NCBI GenBank assembly: GCA_003864495.1
Contig: ML133385.1
Location: 62,001 to 126,000, forward strand
Source: Nemopilema nomurai
Lineage: Eukaryota; Cnidaria; Scyphozoa; Rhizostomeae; Rhizostomatidae
Direction of reading: 5' to 3'
DNA length: 64,000 nt
A model generated the notes under the pieces. The model worked only from the letters and a program-made list of their open reading frames with translations. It was not told where the DNA came from and did not search any database. Numbering within the stretch: position 1 is the stretch's first letter; every line of letters begins with the position of its first letter. Shown in pieces: positions 39,801 to 51,348 of this stretch. Made by a program: the position numbers and the translations under genes.

Positions 39801-42800
39801 TCTTCACAACAAGTGTTTTATAGAATGGCCTCCGTCCATGACCTAAATTTAAAAATGGCCCTCCTACATAAAAGGCTAGACAGCTTTGTATAGGCCTTTG
39901 CGGCATACATGAAAAACTATTAATTTTCTGTTGCGAAACACTTATAATAGATGCCACCCACGAGGTATTACCACGGTAATGCCTTCAATTTACGAATAGT
40001 TGAAGCAGCGCAATTTGCGTCTACTCCCACCTCTCTTGAGTAGTGCACTGAGAGCAGCTGAGAGAATTCACATACCTTGGCCAAATTGCTTCCTACGTTG
40101 CTGGAGATTCCGGATAGCGTCTACTAATTGCCATGATTATTGTTTCGAATGGAGTGCTAAATTGCTTTTTAAAAAGCTTTGTCTGCAACCAGAAAGCCTA
40201 CTTGTACAGTGGGTATACTTGCCTTTTCGAATAGCTTATGCATTTTATTTGTCATATGCAGTTGAATGGAGTTTTGACGCTGATTTCTGTGAACTCCAAG
40301 GAGAGAGGCTAGTCATGGATGCACGCAGCCTGCAGTACACGATTGATGGATTAGAAAAGGTTATCCTCTTCACTTTTTAATTATTTATGCCTAGAATTAC
40401 AGTGCATGTCTCCTGTGTAATGGATACTTCGGTAGGCGATTTTCGCAGAAGACTGAGTAGGCCCATCTTGTACGTAATCCAGTTGCGGTAGCTATACTCA
40501 GTGTGCTTACAGGGCTATATCTGTTTTGTATTTCAGGGCAAAAAGTGTTATCTGCGTGTAAGAGTTGGCAATATAAAAGGTTTCGGTTCACCGGTTATTC
40601 CAGATCCGTCTTACGTCATACCGTCCTGTAAGTAACCTAATGAGTGGACTTTTACAATGTTTATGTTTTGAACGTGTATTAAAATCTACCGGGGGCGATG
40701 GGGTGTTATTCTTCTCCAATGAAATGAGTCTGCTAAGGGGAATATGGGCCTGCTAAAAGAAAATGGGTGCACTGAGAGGATGTTGGTATTCCACGGTAGG
40801 CATATGATCGGTATTTATTGCCTGTTAGAAATGGATGCTGGTAATTTCAAAGAAGCGGGTGAGCCTTAATTGTCAAGACAACGTTCTAGACATCATATGG
40901 GGTAAAAGAAAACTTGTCTGAGAAAAAAATAAAAAGGAATATTTATCAGAATCAGAAAGGGATCATTTTGACCATTATCTCACCCATGTTACCACAGTAA
41001 ATTTGTAGTTTGGAAGTAATTATAATTCGCGAGAAAGTCTCCTTCCTACTGCGATTGTGCTGTTTATTCTATAAAGTTTCAGGTTTTTTTTGTTCTCTGA
41101 GTTGCAGTTTTATTTGCCCATAGCTTGGCGTGAAATCAATGGCAAGAAGGCGAGGTATGCTGGCTGTAAAGAAAAGCTTGAAGATCTTCTTGAAAAAATA
41201 ATGGCGTACAAGGGGACGCTATCTGAAACACAAGGCACAGGTGCTTTATACTTGATGATCAACCAATCCTATCCAACCAAGTGGCGCAGTCTTTTAAGAG
41301 CACTGTCTTTTTCGAACTCTGTTAATCACGCTTCAATTTTTAATACTACGTGGAGGTCGAGCACTTTCTAAGTGCGTTTGTATTTGAAAGATTTCTCTGT
41401 AGCTAGTTATGGATAATGCACTGGTTATAGAAAGCTAAAGCTCGTCAAATTGTTCGTAACAGCAAGTCAGGGCTCACGACCTATATTTGGAGGGTTTCCA
41501 CGTGTGTGTATAGTGGAAAAGCAAAAAATGTGAACAATGTAGAAATTACGGATTGAGGTTCTTTTCGATGCAAAACATAGAGTTCAATCTCTAGAGTTTG
41601 AGGCCTAAGTTTAGGGAAAATCGTTAATGCGACCACGTAGCATCATAGAAGCTCTTTTATTATCACATGAGCTTATAAGTCAACTATAGTCAAATATGCA
41701 GACGGACGAGAGTGCCAACTTTCGAGTATTCTTTGAATATTTGTATCATTAATTTTTCTTCTTTCCCTTCAACTTTTCACGTTATTTATTTTCTTCTATT
41801 TTACCAATCTTTTGTGTGATCTTTAGCTATTCGTGTCATTTATCAATCATTCATCTTTCCTATTTTTCGAATGCTTTTTAACCATTCGTGTTATTAATTT
41901 TTCTTTTATGTTTAAGTGCTTTGTAACTATTCGTGTTATTAATTTTTCTTTGATTTTTCTCAGATTCTGTCAATAAAAATGGCACGTCTCCAATATCCTC
42001 GTCCAAAGAATCACCAAAATTTGGGAGAAAGGGTTCCGTATTCAGAACCGTATCAAAATATACAAATTTGGTGTTTCATTCTGCCCCAAAGCTACTAAAA
42101 AGGTTAAAATGGTAAGTTGAACTCAAAAGCGCCAGATTAGAACCTATGCTCCTGGTGGTTCCCGATCCCTCTCGTTGTTATTTCGAAGCCTGATGGTTTT
42201 TCGAACATCTAACCGTCATAACCGTACGTTTAAACTAATTTTAAGACTCTATGAAATGTGCGAGTCTCCAATTTTTATGCACCCCGTATGTCAATAGGTT
42301 AACGGCCCCCTGTGATGTGAGGGCGTTTGCACAAACGAAAGAAGTCACCTATATTTTATATTCCAGGCTGGCGTATTAACTAAATAATTTACAGTGACTG
42401 ATGTATCTTAGCTCATTTCTTTCAAGAATAGTTTTCTGGTAGTAATATGTCTGTCGCACTTCCGCTTAATATTTTGGGGGTAACGATACTTTTCATATAA
42501 ATTTCAACTTTGTAAGCCTTCAGAGACCCCACTTTGCATATAGCGCGGGATGGCTATACTGTGGTGTCTTTTTAGCCAGTATGCACCTATCAGGAGTTAG
42601 ACTCCTATCTGGGGGTGTGCCCCTAGCCCCCATCAGCAGGCGTGCCTCTATCAGGAGGTGTGCCCATTGCAGAAGTTGTACCCCTATCAGCTGGTTTCCC
42701 CCTATCGGAAGGTGTGCACCTATCAGGAGGTGTGCGTTTAACAGTAGGTGTGCCCCTATATAAAGGTGCGCCCCTATCAGCTGGTTTTCCTCTATCGGGA

Positions 42801-45800
42801 GGTGTGCTCCTATCAGGAGGTGTGCTTCTATCAGTGGGTGTGCCCCTATAAGAAGATATGCCCCTATCAGGTAGAGTGCCCATATCTCGATCTTGGCTAT
42901 CAAAGACCACACGAGTGTTCGCATGAGAACTAAAAGTGGCTGTAGTTCCAGTCAGATTGATCTTCCTCCTGTAAGCATTCTTTTAGATAACTCTTTGTGT
43001 GAATATAGGTGAATATGTATCTTTCTCTTTAAGCCGTGGCATTTACCTGGCCTCGTTGCTGTACAATGAAGATGACGACCGTGTGCTGGTCACTATGGAC
43101 GACAACATTCCTGTCGTCGAGGTCGATGACAATTACTCCAAGTCTTTTACTCAAGAGTTTTATTGGCTGGCTAAGGTACGATGACAGGTCTATGTCATAG
43201 TCGTAGAGCCTCAATCCATGCTTTCCTTGTACATCTATAGATTTCTGATGCACTGAAAAGACAAATTGATAGAAAGGTCACTTGATGAACAAACAAAGAT
43301 TATTATTTCACAATAGCTAGACATAGTGGAACCACTTTTTGTATACTTAAGTACTTTTTCGTCCGAGTATGCAAACGTCCGAAAATGACCAAAAACTATA
43401 AGAGATAATAAATAACCAGTTGCGAATGGAGAAATACTAGAGGGTGATAAGAGGAGCGTATGACTGGTTTTAATAGACCAATCAGCGTTACTTAACACCT
43501 AACTTTAAGAAGTTCAAAGACTCCACTTTATACTTCACACCTTACCTCATTTCACATCGAAAGCGTTGCGCGGCGCGTCACCAGGCGTAATCAAGCGTCA
43601 GATGATCCAAAAATCGGAGCTGCCAAGAACATTCCTGTTAAAATCTGTGTAAACGTCGCTTTCTACCCATGCTTTCTCCTCAATTTTGTTCTATCAGGCG
43701 CTGCCTTAGATTGACAATCAATTATATGATAGCCTTCGTAATTAGGGAACTGATGGTGCGGCTTCAATGCTTTATTCACTGTTGCTCCGTTTGTAGATCA
43801 GTTGCACGTGGGAAGATGTGCAGCAAATGCTTCACGACTCCTCAAAGCTGCATTCGTCGCATGCAATTCACATTCGAAGGAAACTACTGCAGGCCAGTTT
43901 AGTTCTTCAGGTATAAACATTAACTCGTTCTACGCCATTACTTTCTTCCATTCCATAAGCTCTTGTAAATTAACACTTCCTACCGTATTAACCGAAACAC
44001 AACAAGGTTTCCGCGCTTTAAAGTTCCCCATTATTTTAAGACCCCAATAGCGGCGTTCTTTTTTCACTGTTCGTAAACAATGCATTGTTGGCATATAATG
44101 TTAGTTACACATCGCATAATTCATAAGAAGTAAATCTTTCTCAAATACCTAGCCTTATTCTTTGGCGTAGCATGAGCGTGTGGAGGAGCAGAGGCATTTT
44201 CGCGCCAACACTTCAGCCACGCATTCCACGTGACCTTCGTGGTTGTGTTGATTGGATCCTGTGGATATTGGTTTATTCGAGTGAATAATATGCAAATTGT
44301 CTGTTGTTGATCGCCACTCTCCCTTTTCAGAGTGCAACTGGAGTCCAAGACCTTGGTTATCTCTACCACAAAGCTTTTAAAGATGCGCATGGCAGCATTC
44401 TCCTATTGACCATAAACAGTGTTCAAGTAAGCGAATCAGTACTGCAAGGTGTTACCTTTTTGCAGAAAAGTTCACCCCTATGCCTTCTCTATGTTTTGAC
44501 AAAGTCTGCAAGCCAATATAACCTTTGCGGAGATCGGAAACCACACGAGGGAATAGAATCCTTTTTTCACTCTACGAATAACGTTCTCAACCCTCCCTTT
44601 GTAGTTATATTGTCACACAGGGCCGTAATCCCGGGGGGACGGGGGGACTGGACCCCCCCCCAGAAATTTTGGGCAAAGTGATTTTGCTTTAGAATTTATA
44701 TAATTTTCTTCCAAAGAAATGGGATCCTTTGTGCCTGGGTTAGCACTACACTTTTTTCATGTTATAGCCACTTTGTCGAGCTCTAATCAACTCTTGTTAA
44801 GGTTGGTTGGTCATGTTAGTATAGTGGTGTCGCTCTGTGTTATTGCTTCTGCTGACCTCCAATTTCTTGCGCATCGGGTTGTCGTGTAAGGTTATTTGTT
44901 TTTCAAGCATCTTTTCCTGATAATCTTTCACTGATATTAATAATAAGAAACATTTTTACTCTCATCGGTGGCTTTTTTCCTTTATTAATTTCCTTTATTA
45001 TCAGTTTCATATCCCAAAATCTTTTAAGCCTAACGGTTAAATTCTGACGAAAGTATGTCTTACTTGATTTGTACATTCAAAATCATTTTAAGCTTAATTA
45101 TATTTTAAGCTAAGGTTGCACCCTGAAATACTATTGTTTGCGTTTGATTTATTTCTCAAATTGTTTTCGTTGCAGAAGAGTTTTTATAGCAGTAGGGCAT
45201 CGACGATGAAGTGGATTCCAATATCGAAGCTGCAAAAGAAGAGCAACGCTGCCCAAGATGCCATCGTTCCACAACGACTCATACCATCTCTGCAGGTACG
45301 TCTTGCCATTGATCTAAGCCCATCAATGTATTTGTGTCCACAGCACTACATTTACCGTGCTCCTTATAGGCCGTCATAGAAAACAATGCTTAGGATTCAA
45401 TGTAGATGCACGTCTTTAAGCGCCAACGGTTTTCTTCAGGTACGCTTTGATGACCCTTGAAGGTTTTGCCTTCTATCGGTGGCAATCATAGAAACTTATA
45501 TGTGGGTGTGATTGTCGAATGGATTTGAGTTCTTTACTGAAGCATTTGTTTCGTAGATGTTTTGTAAAAACGCATTGATAATTCGATTTTGAAGTATAGA
45601 TTGTAATCGAGGTGTAAAATGCAACAGTGCATGCAGAAATTCACTTGGTTTTGTTTAATATTGTTGGTGGGTCGTACGCTAACCACGTGCAACAGTGTCT
45701 CTTTGTTAGAAGCTTTGTCCAAATCCTGTTGTTGCGCATAGAATGGTAACCTCTCTTGCAATATTTTTGGGTGATATAGAGGCCACCCTCTAATATGATC

Positions 45801-48196
45801 TAATTAAAAAATGATGCTTAAAGTTAATAATAGTGATATTCAGAAGGTCCATTTTTGAGAATGGCTTCAGATATGAGATGTTTATAAAATTCTACTTTCT
45901 AGGACCAAGTATTGTATCATCGTAGATGCAAGGTACCAATGACAAGGTACTTAATTGCTCTTACTTGATCGAATTTTTTGTTTAGAATGTTGCATATATT
46001 TGTAAGAAACATTTTATATATGTCATATTTATTACCTTTTCCTCTCAGGAAACTCCACCTGCCCTATGGTCTAAATCGAATCTTGCAACTTGCTTTTTAC
46101 CCATAAAAATTTACGGAAGTCGAAATCTTTTATCATTACGCAACATGCTCGATTATGCCTCGTCTTGTAACATCATTTTATTATAGAAGAAAGCTAAAAG
46201 TTTTTCATTTTCATCCTTTTCGCACTTGTGTAGTTCTAAAAACAGTTTTCTTCTTCTCGTAGGGGTCTTTATCTTGGCTACCTCAAGGTTCGAACAACCG
46301 TCGATTCCTTGTCCATTGTGGTGCCTGATTCTCAGCCTAATCTACCACCGCACGTAAAAATCAGAGATATTCCTAATGTTACGAAGTAAGTGCTTATATT
46401 CTTTCACCTTTTAAATCTTAGTCTTCGCACTCTTTGCTACTTTGACGTCATTTTGGCAATGCAATTGTGATTTATCGCATCTAATACGAGCATCAAAGCT
46501 CTTGGTGGTTTTATTCATGCTTTCTTGACATCACCAGCGTCTTAAACAGTGGTGGTGTTGCTATTCAGGTCAGCTCTCTACAACAGTATGGCTTGTTAGG
46601 TAACAGAAGTTGAATTTCTCCATACTTTCGTTCTTGCTAAGTTTTTGTTCTATAATGTTAATTCTTATTCTCATATTGTATTTTCAGAGAAGACTGGACA
46701 TGGATTCAGTCTCTTGGCTCAAATTTTGTGAGACCTTTTCTATTTTTCCACTTTTTAAAAGCTTCCCTACTCATTTCGCATGTTTTAATTCTATTCAATT
46801 CGGGTCCCATTACCTCGAATTTCATCTTCGAGTAAATACTGTTAATTTCAATAACTGCACGAATTACACAAATACTATTTCATTTTCACGTCTCCATTTC
46901 TTTGTCGCTGCAGGATCTTGAATCAGAGGCTAGTCCATCATGTTCTGCATTCGAAAGTAAACTGAAGTCCGCCGCAAGAAAGTTGTTTTCAAACTTAGGT
47001 ATCCACGACGAGGTATGGTTGCGTCAGTGTCACCTTTAATCATAGCTCACACCTTTAATCAGAGCTTCCACCTTTAATCATAGCTCCCGCACTTAATCAT
47101 AGCTCCCACCTTTAATCAAAGTTCTCACCTTTATTCAGAGCATGGTCTGATTTGATGATAGTATTTTTGCCGCATGGTTATTACAGAAGCTATAAGTACG
47201 TTGTATGAATCTCGACAGCGTTTATCCCAACGAAGCCTTCAATTGGTTCGTTTACTTTTTGGATGACGTTTAATTCTTGTTTGTTTGAATCGTATTTGTC
47301 ATTTTCAGTACGCGAATCGGCACCGCATTTACAACAAGGAAGTGATTGAATTGAATGAAAACGTGCTGCTGGTTCTCGTTCTACCGCCAGTTGACGACAT
47401 GTGCACTGCGCCTGGGCAGCGTGACCTCTTCCACGCATTGTCGGGCTACACTTCAATACCCGTGCAAACGTTTGAAATGATCAACACCAACACATACCAG
47501 CCAAATATAATGAAGACGTATGCTCGAGTGTCGTCCATACTCGAGCTGGAGACATTTGTATGTTTGCAAACTGCAAGAGAAGCCTTGTCCCCCGGGGAGG
47601 CCAAGGTTGCCGCAGACAGACAGACCAAAGTGTCCGAATTCCAGAAGGGGGTCGATACGCAATGGCACAATGCTAGGTGGATTCTAGATGTCATACAAAT
47701 GGCAAGGGACAAAAACTTCAATTGCGGTGCCTTTGTTGGCTACCTGTACGACCAGGAGTACGTTTACAAAAACGCCAGCATGTCTCCCCCGTTCACCAAA
47801 AGGAACGATGCAATAAGCCGCACGAGAAATAGATTGTCTTTAAAGAGTAGTAGCTGTTATATCAAGGTGCATGGCACAGAAGAGATCGGTGTTTTCCATA
47901 ACGAATTTGTAGAAATTGACGTAACAACGGATACGACAGTCAAAGAGATTGTTCAACTTGCAGCACAGGGGATGCTGCAATATATAAGCGAACCTAACAG
48001 GAATTTTTTTGAATCGTCGCGCGAAAACATGAGCTTTCTTGGCCTGGTTGTACTGTCTGGCTCGAAAGAGCGCTGTTTACGAGATGACTTGAAGCTTCTC
48101 AGTCTCCAGAACCCGTGGGATAAAGGAGAAATATTTCTAAGGCTGAAGAAAGAAGCTTACAAGGCAGCCAAGCTTAGTAAATCAACATCTGTTTAA
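27900..48196 (+). CDS. ANKFN1: ANKFN1 / wide awake (WAKE) orthologue, 20 coding exons
   Basis: Exons: 27900-28153, 33997-34187, 36986-37064, 37490-37593, 38159-38268, 38614-38692, 38907-39020, 40262-40359, 40537-40627, 41124-41240, 41964-42111, 43034-43175, 43797-43910, 44331-44426, 45176-45295, 45903-45946, 46263-46385, 46688-46727, 46914-47012, 47309-48196. All introns are GT-AG, all phases join, and the total of 3051 bp gives 1016 residues. In order: Ser/Arg-rich N-terminus; ankyrin repeats (about 149-210, with LDVALLRGDLDTAKLLLHFG); REWEWR; a fibronectin III domain (about 275-373, VRVGNIKGFG); SWREINGK; the block RGIYLASLLYNEDDDRV (about 463-509); GLYLGYLKV; LVLPPVDDMCTAPGQ (about 745); and a C-terminal Ras-association-like domain (about 903-1016). 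Each block aligns with human ANKFN1. Fly WAKE is a clock-neuron protein that tunes excitability through GABA receptors; mouse Nmf9 mutants have vestibular and arousal defects. Exons 3-20 are secure; exon 1 is inferred from its TATA box and phase. Confidence 0.92.
28175..28249 (+). repeat. Imperfect (GTT)n microsatellite
   Basis: A run of GTT with interspersed GTG and GAT units that starts 22 bp after the exon 1 donor of ANKFN1. On the transcript it reads (GUU)n and is complementary to the (AAC)n run at 36888-36962. It also explains the Asn/Thr- and Gln-rich frames on the minus strand here. Confidence 0.9.
30218..30528. mobile_element. TA-flanked pogo/Tigger-like MITE
   Basis: A 311 bp element between TA dinucleotides (30216-30217 and 30529-30530). 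Its left end is CAGTAGTTTCTCGCATATAA. Its right end reversed is CAGTAGTGTCCCGCAGATAC, giving inverted repeats that match at most positions over about 25 bp. A start of CAGT(A/G)G(T/G) with TA duplication is typical of pogo/Tigger-type Tc1/mariner elements. No coding region. It lies in ANKFN1 intron 1. Confidence 0.65.
31623..31735 (+). CDS. Candidate alternative first coding exon of ANKFN1
   Basis: From ATG 31623 the frame runs MIESTAKEQLGRRVG and ends LFSQVKVS plus two bases at a TTT|GTAAGT donor. The sequence is GC-rich compared with the intron around it, and the frame is open upstream to about 31520 without another ATG. It ends two bases into a codon, so it joins in frame to the exon at 33997, as the exons at 24384, 26003 and 27900 do. 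No acceptor was identified upstream, which favours a first exon. No homology is recognised. Confidence 0.35.
33256..33650. mobile_element. TA-flanked MITE, family A, copy 2
   Basis: A 395 bp element with TA at 33254-33255 and 33651-33652. The left end is CACGTTTTTTTAAGGAACC. The right end reversed is CACGCTTTTTTCATAAGGAACC, followed inside by TATAAGAAACC. These ends match those of the element at 21235-21665, so both belong to one family. It contains no transposase; the small frame at 33420-33614 is a by-product. It lies about 350 bp before the acceptor of ANKFN1 exon 2. Confidence 0.65.
34188..36985 (+). other. ANKFN1 intron 2
   Basis: 2.8 kb without a recognised gene. A GC-rich patch at 34255-34460 with GGCCCC-type words may be a transposon remnant. 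The only clear structure is the AAC repeat next to the 3' splice site. Confidence 0.6.
36888..36962 (+). repeat. (AAC)n microsatellite next to the exon 3 acceptor
   Basis: Two blocks of AAC/CAA repeats (36888-36915 and 36933-36962) separated by 17 bp. They end 23 bp before the acceptor of the first ankyrin exon (36986), where the branch point and polypyrimidine tract should be. The run is the complement of the GTT repeat at 28175-28249. Confidence 0.9.
38491..38573 (+). repeat. 19 bp tandem repeat, four copies
   Basis: Four near-identical copies of TCATTTTTGTCAGATCTTG lie back to back, with a partial fifth copy. They end about 40 bp before the ANKFN1 exon at 38614. Confidence 0.9.
42580..42880. 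repeat. 18 bp minisatellite in an ANKFN1 intron
   Basis: About 15 degenerate copies of GGTGTGCCCCTATCAGGA. Because the unit is a multiple of three and lacks stops, several frames on both strands stay open for 60-134 codons and give six-residue repeats such as GTPPDR. These are not genes: the array lies inside the intron 42112-43033 and its frames have no independent support. Confidence 0.9.
43290..43440 (+). repeat. Dispersed repeat, copy 3
   Basis: Contains ATAGTGGAACC, then ACTTAAGTACTTTTTCGTCC, then GAGTATGCAAACGTCCG, then AAATGACCAAAAACTAT, then AATAAATAACCAGTTGCGAA. This is the same order of words as at 7105-7262 and 25560-25690. It lies in the ANKFN1 intron 43176-43796. It is probably the best-preserved copy of the central part. 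Confidence 0.6.
47028..47145 (+). repeat. ~18 bp tandem repeat
   Basis: Six or so degenerate copies of CACCTTTAATCATAGCTC lie within the last ANKFN1 intron (47013-47308). Confidence 0.85.
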
Positions 48197-51069
48197 TCGA
48201 GTTAGTTGTCCATTTTAGAATTTTAGTGGTAAATTATTGAAATTTCTTTTAGATTTGCACAATGAATTGTTTGTGCTGACGTGACAACGGAGTCACCAGT
48301 ATGACTGTTAGGTCGCTAAGCAACACGTATGTTGCTGATTTAGAAGCCACTCCATTGCTACAACGAAGAACCCTTGGTTGCAATAGCAGTCATCGTGACG
48401 TGGGGTCTGGGCATTCAGAATCTGCAACCTTTTCCTACGACCACGACCTCCCCATTATTTGGTAATGCCCTTCTTCAAGTAAATAACACTCACCTCCTTC
48501 TCTTACAAACATCTCCTCTTCGAATTTTAATGATTTGAAGAATCGATCCAGTTGATATCTGGTTGCATGCCCTACCCTTTTCCCCAGCACTGCTATTGGG
48601 GGTTCGGTCGTACCAGTGGCTCTATTGTTGCAGCAGTAGCTTCAATGTCAAACATTGACGCCACTTATGCAGATTGCCGCAAAGAATATGTGCGGCATCT
48701 TTATAAGTCTTGTTGACAAGCTAGTAAGATACAGTGAGTCTGTTAATGCATGCTAGCTTAATAGCCATATGGAAGTTTCCTTTGCTGTTATGCTATTTAA
48801 AGTATTGGCAACAGTATGTGAATTGAAGACAACGATACAAGACATGGAATGCATCTGGTGATTTAGAAAAGATATCCTGTTGACAACTGTTACATTCACA
48901 TTGTGCCAGTTTATCTAGTAACAGTAACATTTTCCCTCCTTCTTGTAGTTGGACCTATGAATTTTTCCATCCCAGATTTATGTAGGACTTGTGAGATTTC
49001 TCGTGTTAATGTAATTGGGCAAATGACTTTGCTCGGAATCTTATATCTTTAATTCTGAATCATATCTGCATTTCAGCTTAAAGATAACAGTAAGCAGTGC
49101 ATCAATAGAAACGCTTGTAGGTTCACAAACCCTTAATAAAGTCAACTCAAGTCACCTCCCATCCAGCTTTATACTGCTAGTTCAGAATAGCATAAATATT
49201 AAGCAAATTTATTTAGGTATAAAATGTTTCAAAGCGCGTAACCCCTTTTTTATCTAGTATGTAGAGTCCAACCTTAGCCAAAAGCTTAAGTGGGTCAAGT
49301 AAATTTACATCAAGTTATCCTTTCAGAAGATGTATTGTTGCATGTACAACAATGTGGGAGTATCAAACGAATTTTAGAGTGTTTTCAGTTTATAGTTTGA
49401 AAAAAAATAGTATGTACATCACCATAACATAAGTTTCCTGAAGTGCCAAAGCTGATGATACCCTGAGATGGCCATGATTCTGCTATTGTGTGGGCTGCTT
49501 TTACACACCAGACACACATCACAGGATGCATTTTCAATCTAACTATTATATGTATCCATAATTTGCACCCTAACAGTGACAGGTTCCTGGATACTTGCTG
49601 TGATTCTTGAAAAAGCATAGGATAATACCACTTAGTGCTCCATTCTAATTCAGATTCTCTTGGCAAGAACATATATTTATAGTCTGCATACTTTGACCCA
49701 TATTGACAGTAACTAGTACTTGATAATGTTTTGTTTATTTGATGTAAAAAATTGAGAATAGCTTATGTTATTTGTTAAGTTAGGTTTATTTATTTCAGCT
49801 TATGAAACATTTGCAATGACAAATTTTTTAGAGGTCTCTTTTCTTTCGTTAAACTCCTCTAAACATTTAAAAATGGGAAGGAGAAGCAATCTGAAACTTG
49901 TGTTATTCTCCTAGACATGAAATGGGGCAATGACTTGGGTTGTGGAGACTCTTAGAAGGCAAATGGAACATTAAACAAGGTCCGCCCAAAATTGCTAACT
50001 CCCAGTGCTCATTATGGAAACAAATGGTTCATAACTTTACTTGAATTAAAAAACACTGGATTTTCCTTTAGAATCTCCAAAACTAGCAGAAACATCATTT
50101 TAGCTTACTGAAAATGAGATGCATTGATAACTACATTCTGTGATGGGATATTATTTGCAGGCAAACTATAAACATATTATGCAAAGTGTTCTTCAATAAA
50201 CACCAGAAATCTTGGAAACTGACCCCTTTCATATGCATAATGAAGAATTAGCAAAGAGTTTTTTTATACAACAGAAAGGTACATGAGCATGACACAAACA
50301 AAATTTGTTATTCCATTTTTCGAGAGGAAGGAGGATCAAGTTCTCTTTCTTTCTATAATGAACAGTACCAAACATGAAAGATGACATCATTCTAGTCATT
50401 ACACCAAGGAAGAGTCTTATTTACCATGCCTATATTGATATTTTTCACCTACAATGCTAGTCCCATTTTAATTGATTATAGCTTCTAATTGAAGAGCTAG
50501 GAACCTCCCACCTAACTATGAAAATAGTAGAATAGATTGCAATCCTTCTTGTATGAAAACATTGTGGAAATGAGCAACAAAATTCCACTTTCATTTGCAG
50601 TTTATTTAGGGAGACTATTATGAGAAAATTTATTTCAAACCTTGATAGTTAGAAAACTTCAAAATAAGCTTGTTTAATTTGGAAAAAAACATTTAAACAC
50701 AACTATATCATTTGCCAAGCTTCCAAAGTGTTCAATCCATCACTTATTCTTCATTATTGGATCAGTAAGATATTTTCACCCTTTCAGGTAACAAATAATC
50801 CACCAGAATTGACAATGTAAATAATCATACTATTCTCACTGCTTATCAAAATTAGAAAGCTGCACATACTTCTACAACTTACTTAGGATAGAAAGGCTAG
50901 TGAAATAAACTAACTTTCACTAGAATTTAGTGAACATGAACATCTTCGACTTTATACATACTAAAGGCAAGAATATGGTAGTCTTTCTAAAAAATTGCAT
51001 CCAAAAAGTCAAGCCAGGCCCCCAAAAGAAACACTGCAACGAAAAGCTCATCAAATCACCAATTGTTGT
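48197..51069. other. Gap between ANKFN1 and EMRE 3' ends
   Basis: The two genes converge here, so this holds both 3' untranslated regions. It is AT-rich and no coding sequence was recognised; the minus-strand frame 49385-49672 has no known motif. An AATAAA at 49135-49140 could serve ANKFN1. Confidence 0.5.
49135..49140 (+). terminator. Possible polyadenylation signal for ANKFN1
   Basis: AATAAA in the context CCCTTAATAAAGTCAACTC, about 940 bp after the stop codon. This is a hexamer match only; other A/T-rich hexamers nearby could be used instead. Confidence 0.25.
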
Positions 51070-51348
51070 TCAATCATCGTCATCTTCAGGTACAAATATA
51101 TTCCACTCTTCTAAGAACTCTGCACCTCTTTTCGACGCTAATGCCCCGATATACATAAATGGAACGACTATGGCCAATACTTTCGTCATGCCCAGCTTCA
51201 TCTTGACAGGAGCATCTTCGATCAAAGCAGCCCCTTCGGCGTGTTGAGCTCGCATTATGGTTTGTGTCCCGAAATTCCGTGGCTTGAAGTTTCTCGCAAC
51301 ATTGGCTGAGATGTTAGTAGACAACAGTCTGCAAAGATTGTTGAGCAT
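51070..51348 (-). CDS. SMDT1: EMRE, essential MCU regulator (mitochondrial)
   Basis: An intronless gene of 92 residues. EMRE is the small inner-membrane subunit that animal mitochondrial calcium uniporters need to conduct and to couple to the MICU gatekeepers. Residues 1-35 are rich in Arg and Asn with few acids, as in a mitochondrial targeting peptide. Residues about 54-74 (VLAIVVPFMYIGALAS) form the single membrane helix and include a G-x-x-x-S packing motif at 68-72, as in human EMRE. The tail WNIFVPEDDDD matches the human acidic tail IFVPEDDDDDD, which faces the intermembrane space. The human PKPVKM stretch reads DAPVKM here, so the PKP element is not conserved. The start is the only good ATG. 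It is transcribed away from C22orf23, about 1.5 kb distant. Confidence 0.92.
   Translation of the reverse strand: MLNNLCRLLSTNISANVARNFKPRNFGTQTIMRAQHAEGAALIEDAPVKMKLGMTKVLAIVVPFMYIGALASKRGAEFLEEWNIFVPEDDDD

Noticed and set aside
41105..41123. Earlier acceptor (TTGCAG at 41107) for the ANKFN1 exon at 41124
   Set aside because: The TAG at 41121-41123 gives the right phase and the conserved SWRE sequence.
42520..42924. 134-codon minus-strand frame resembling a repetitive secreted or collagen-like protein
   Set aside because: It lies in an ANKFN1 intron and is produced by an 18 bp minisatellite; other frames are open too.
44620..44700. hAT-like end (CAGGGCCGTAATCCCGGGGGG)
   Set aside because: No matching inverted end or target-site duplication was found nearby.
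45903..45932. Shorter version of the ANKFN1 microexon using GTACCA at 45933
   Set aside because: It breaks the phase with the next exon; the donor at 45947 restores frame and aligns all 15 human residues.
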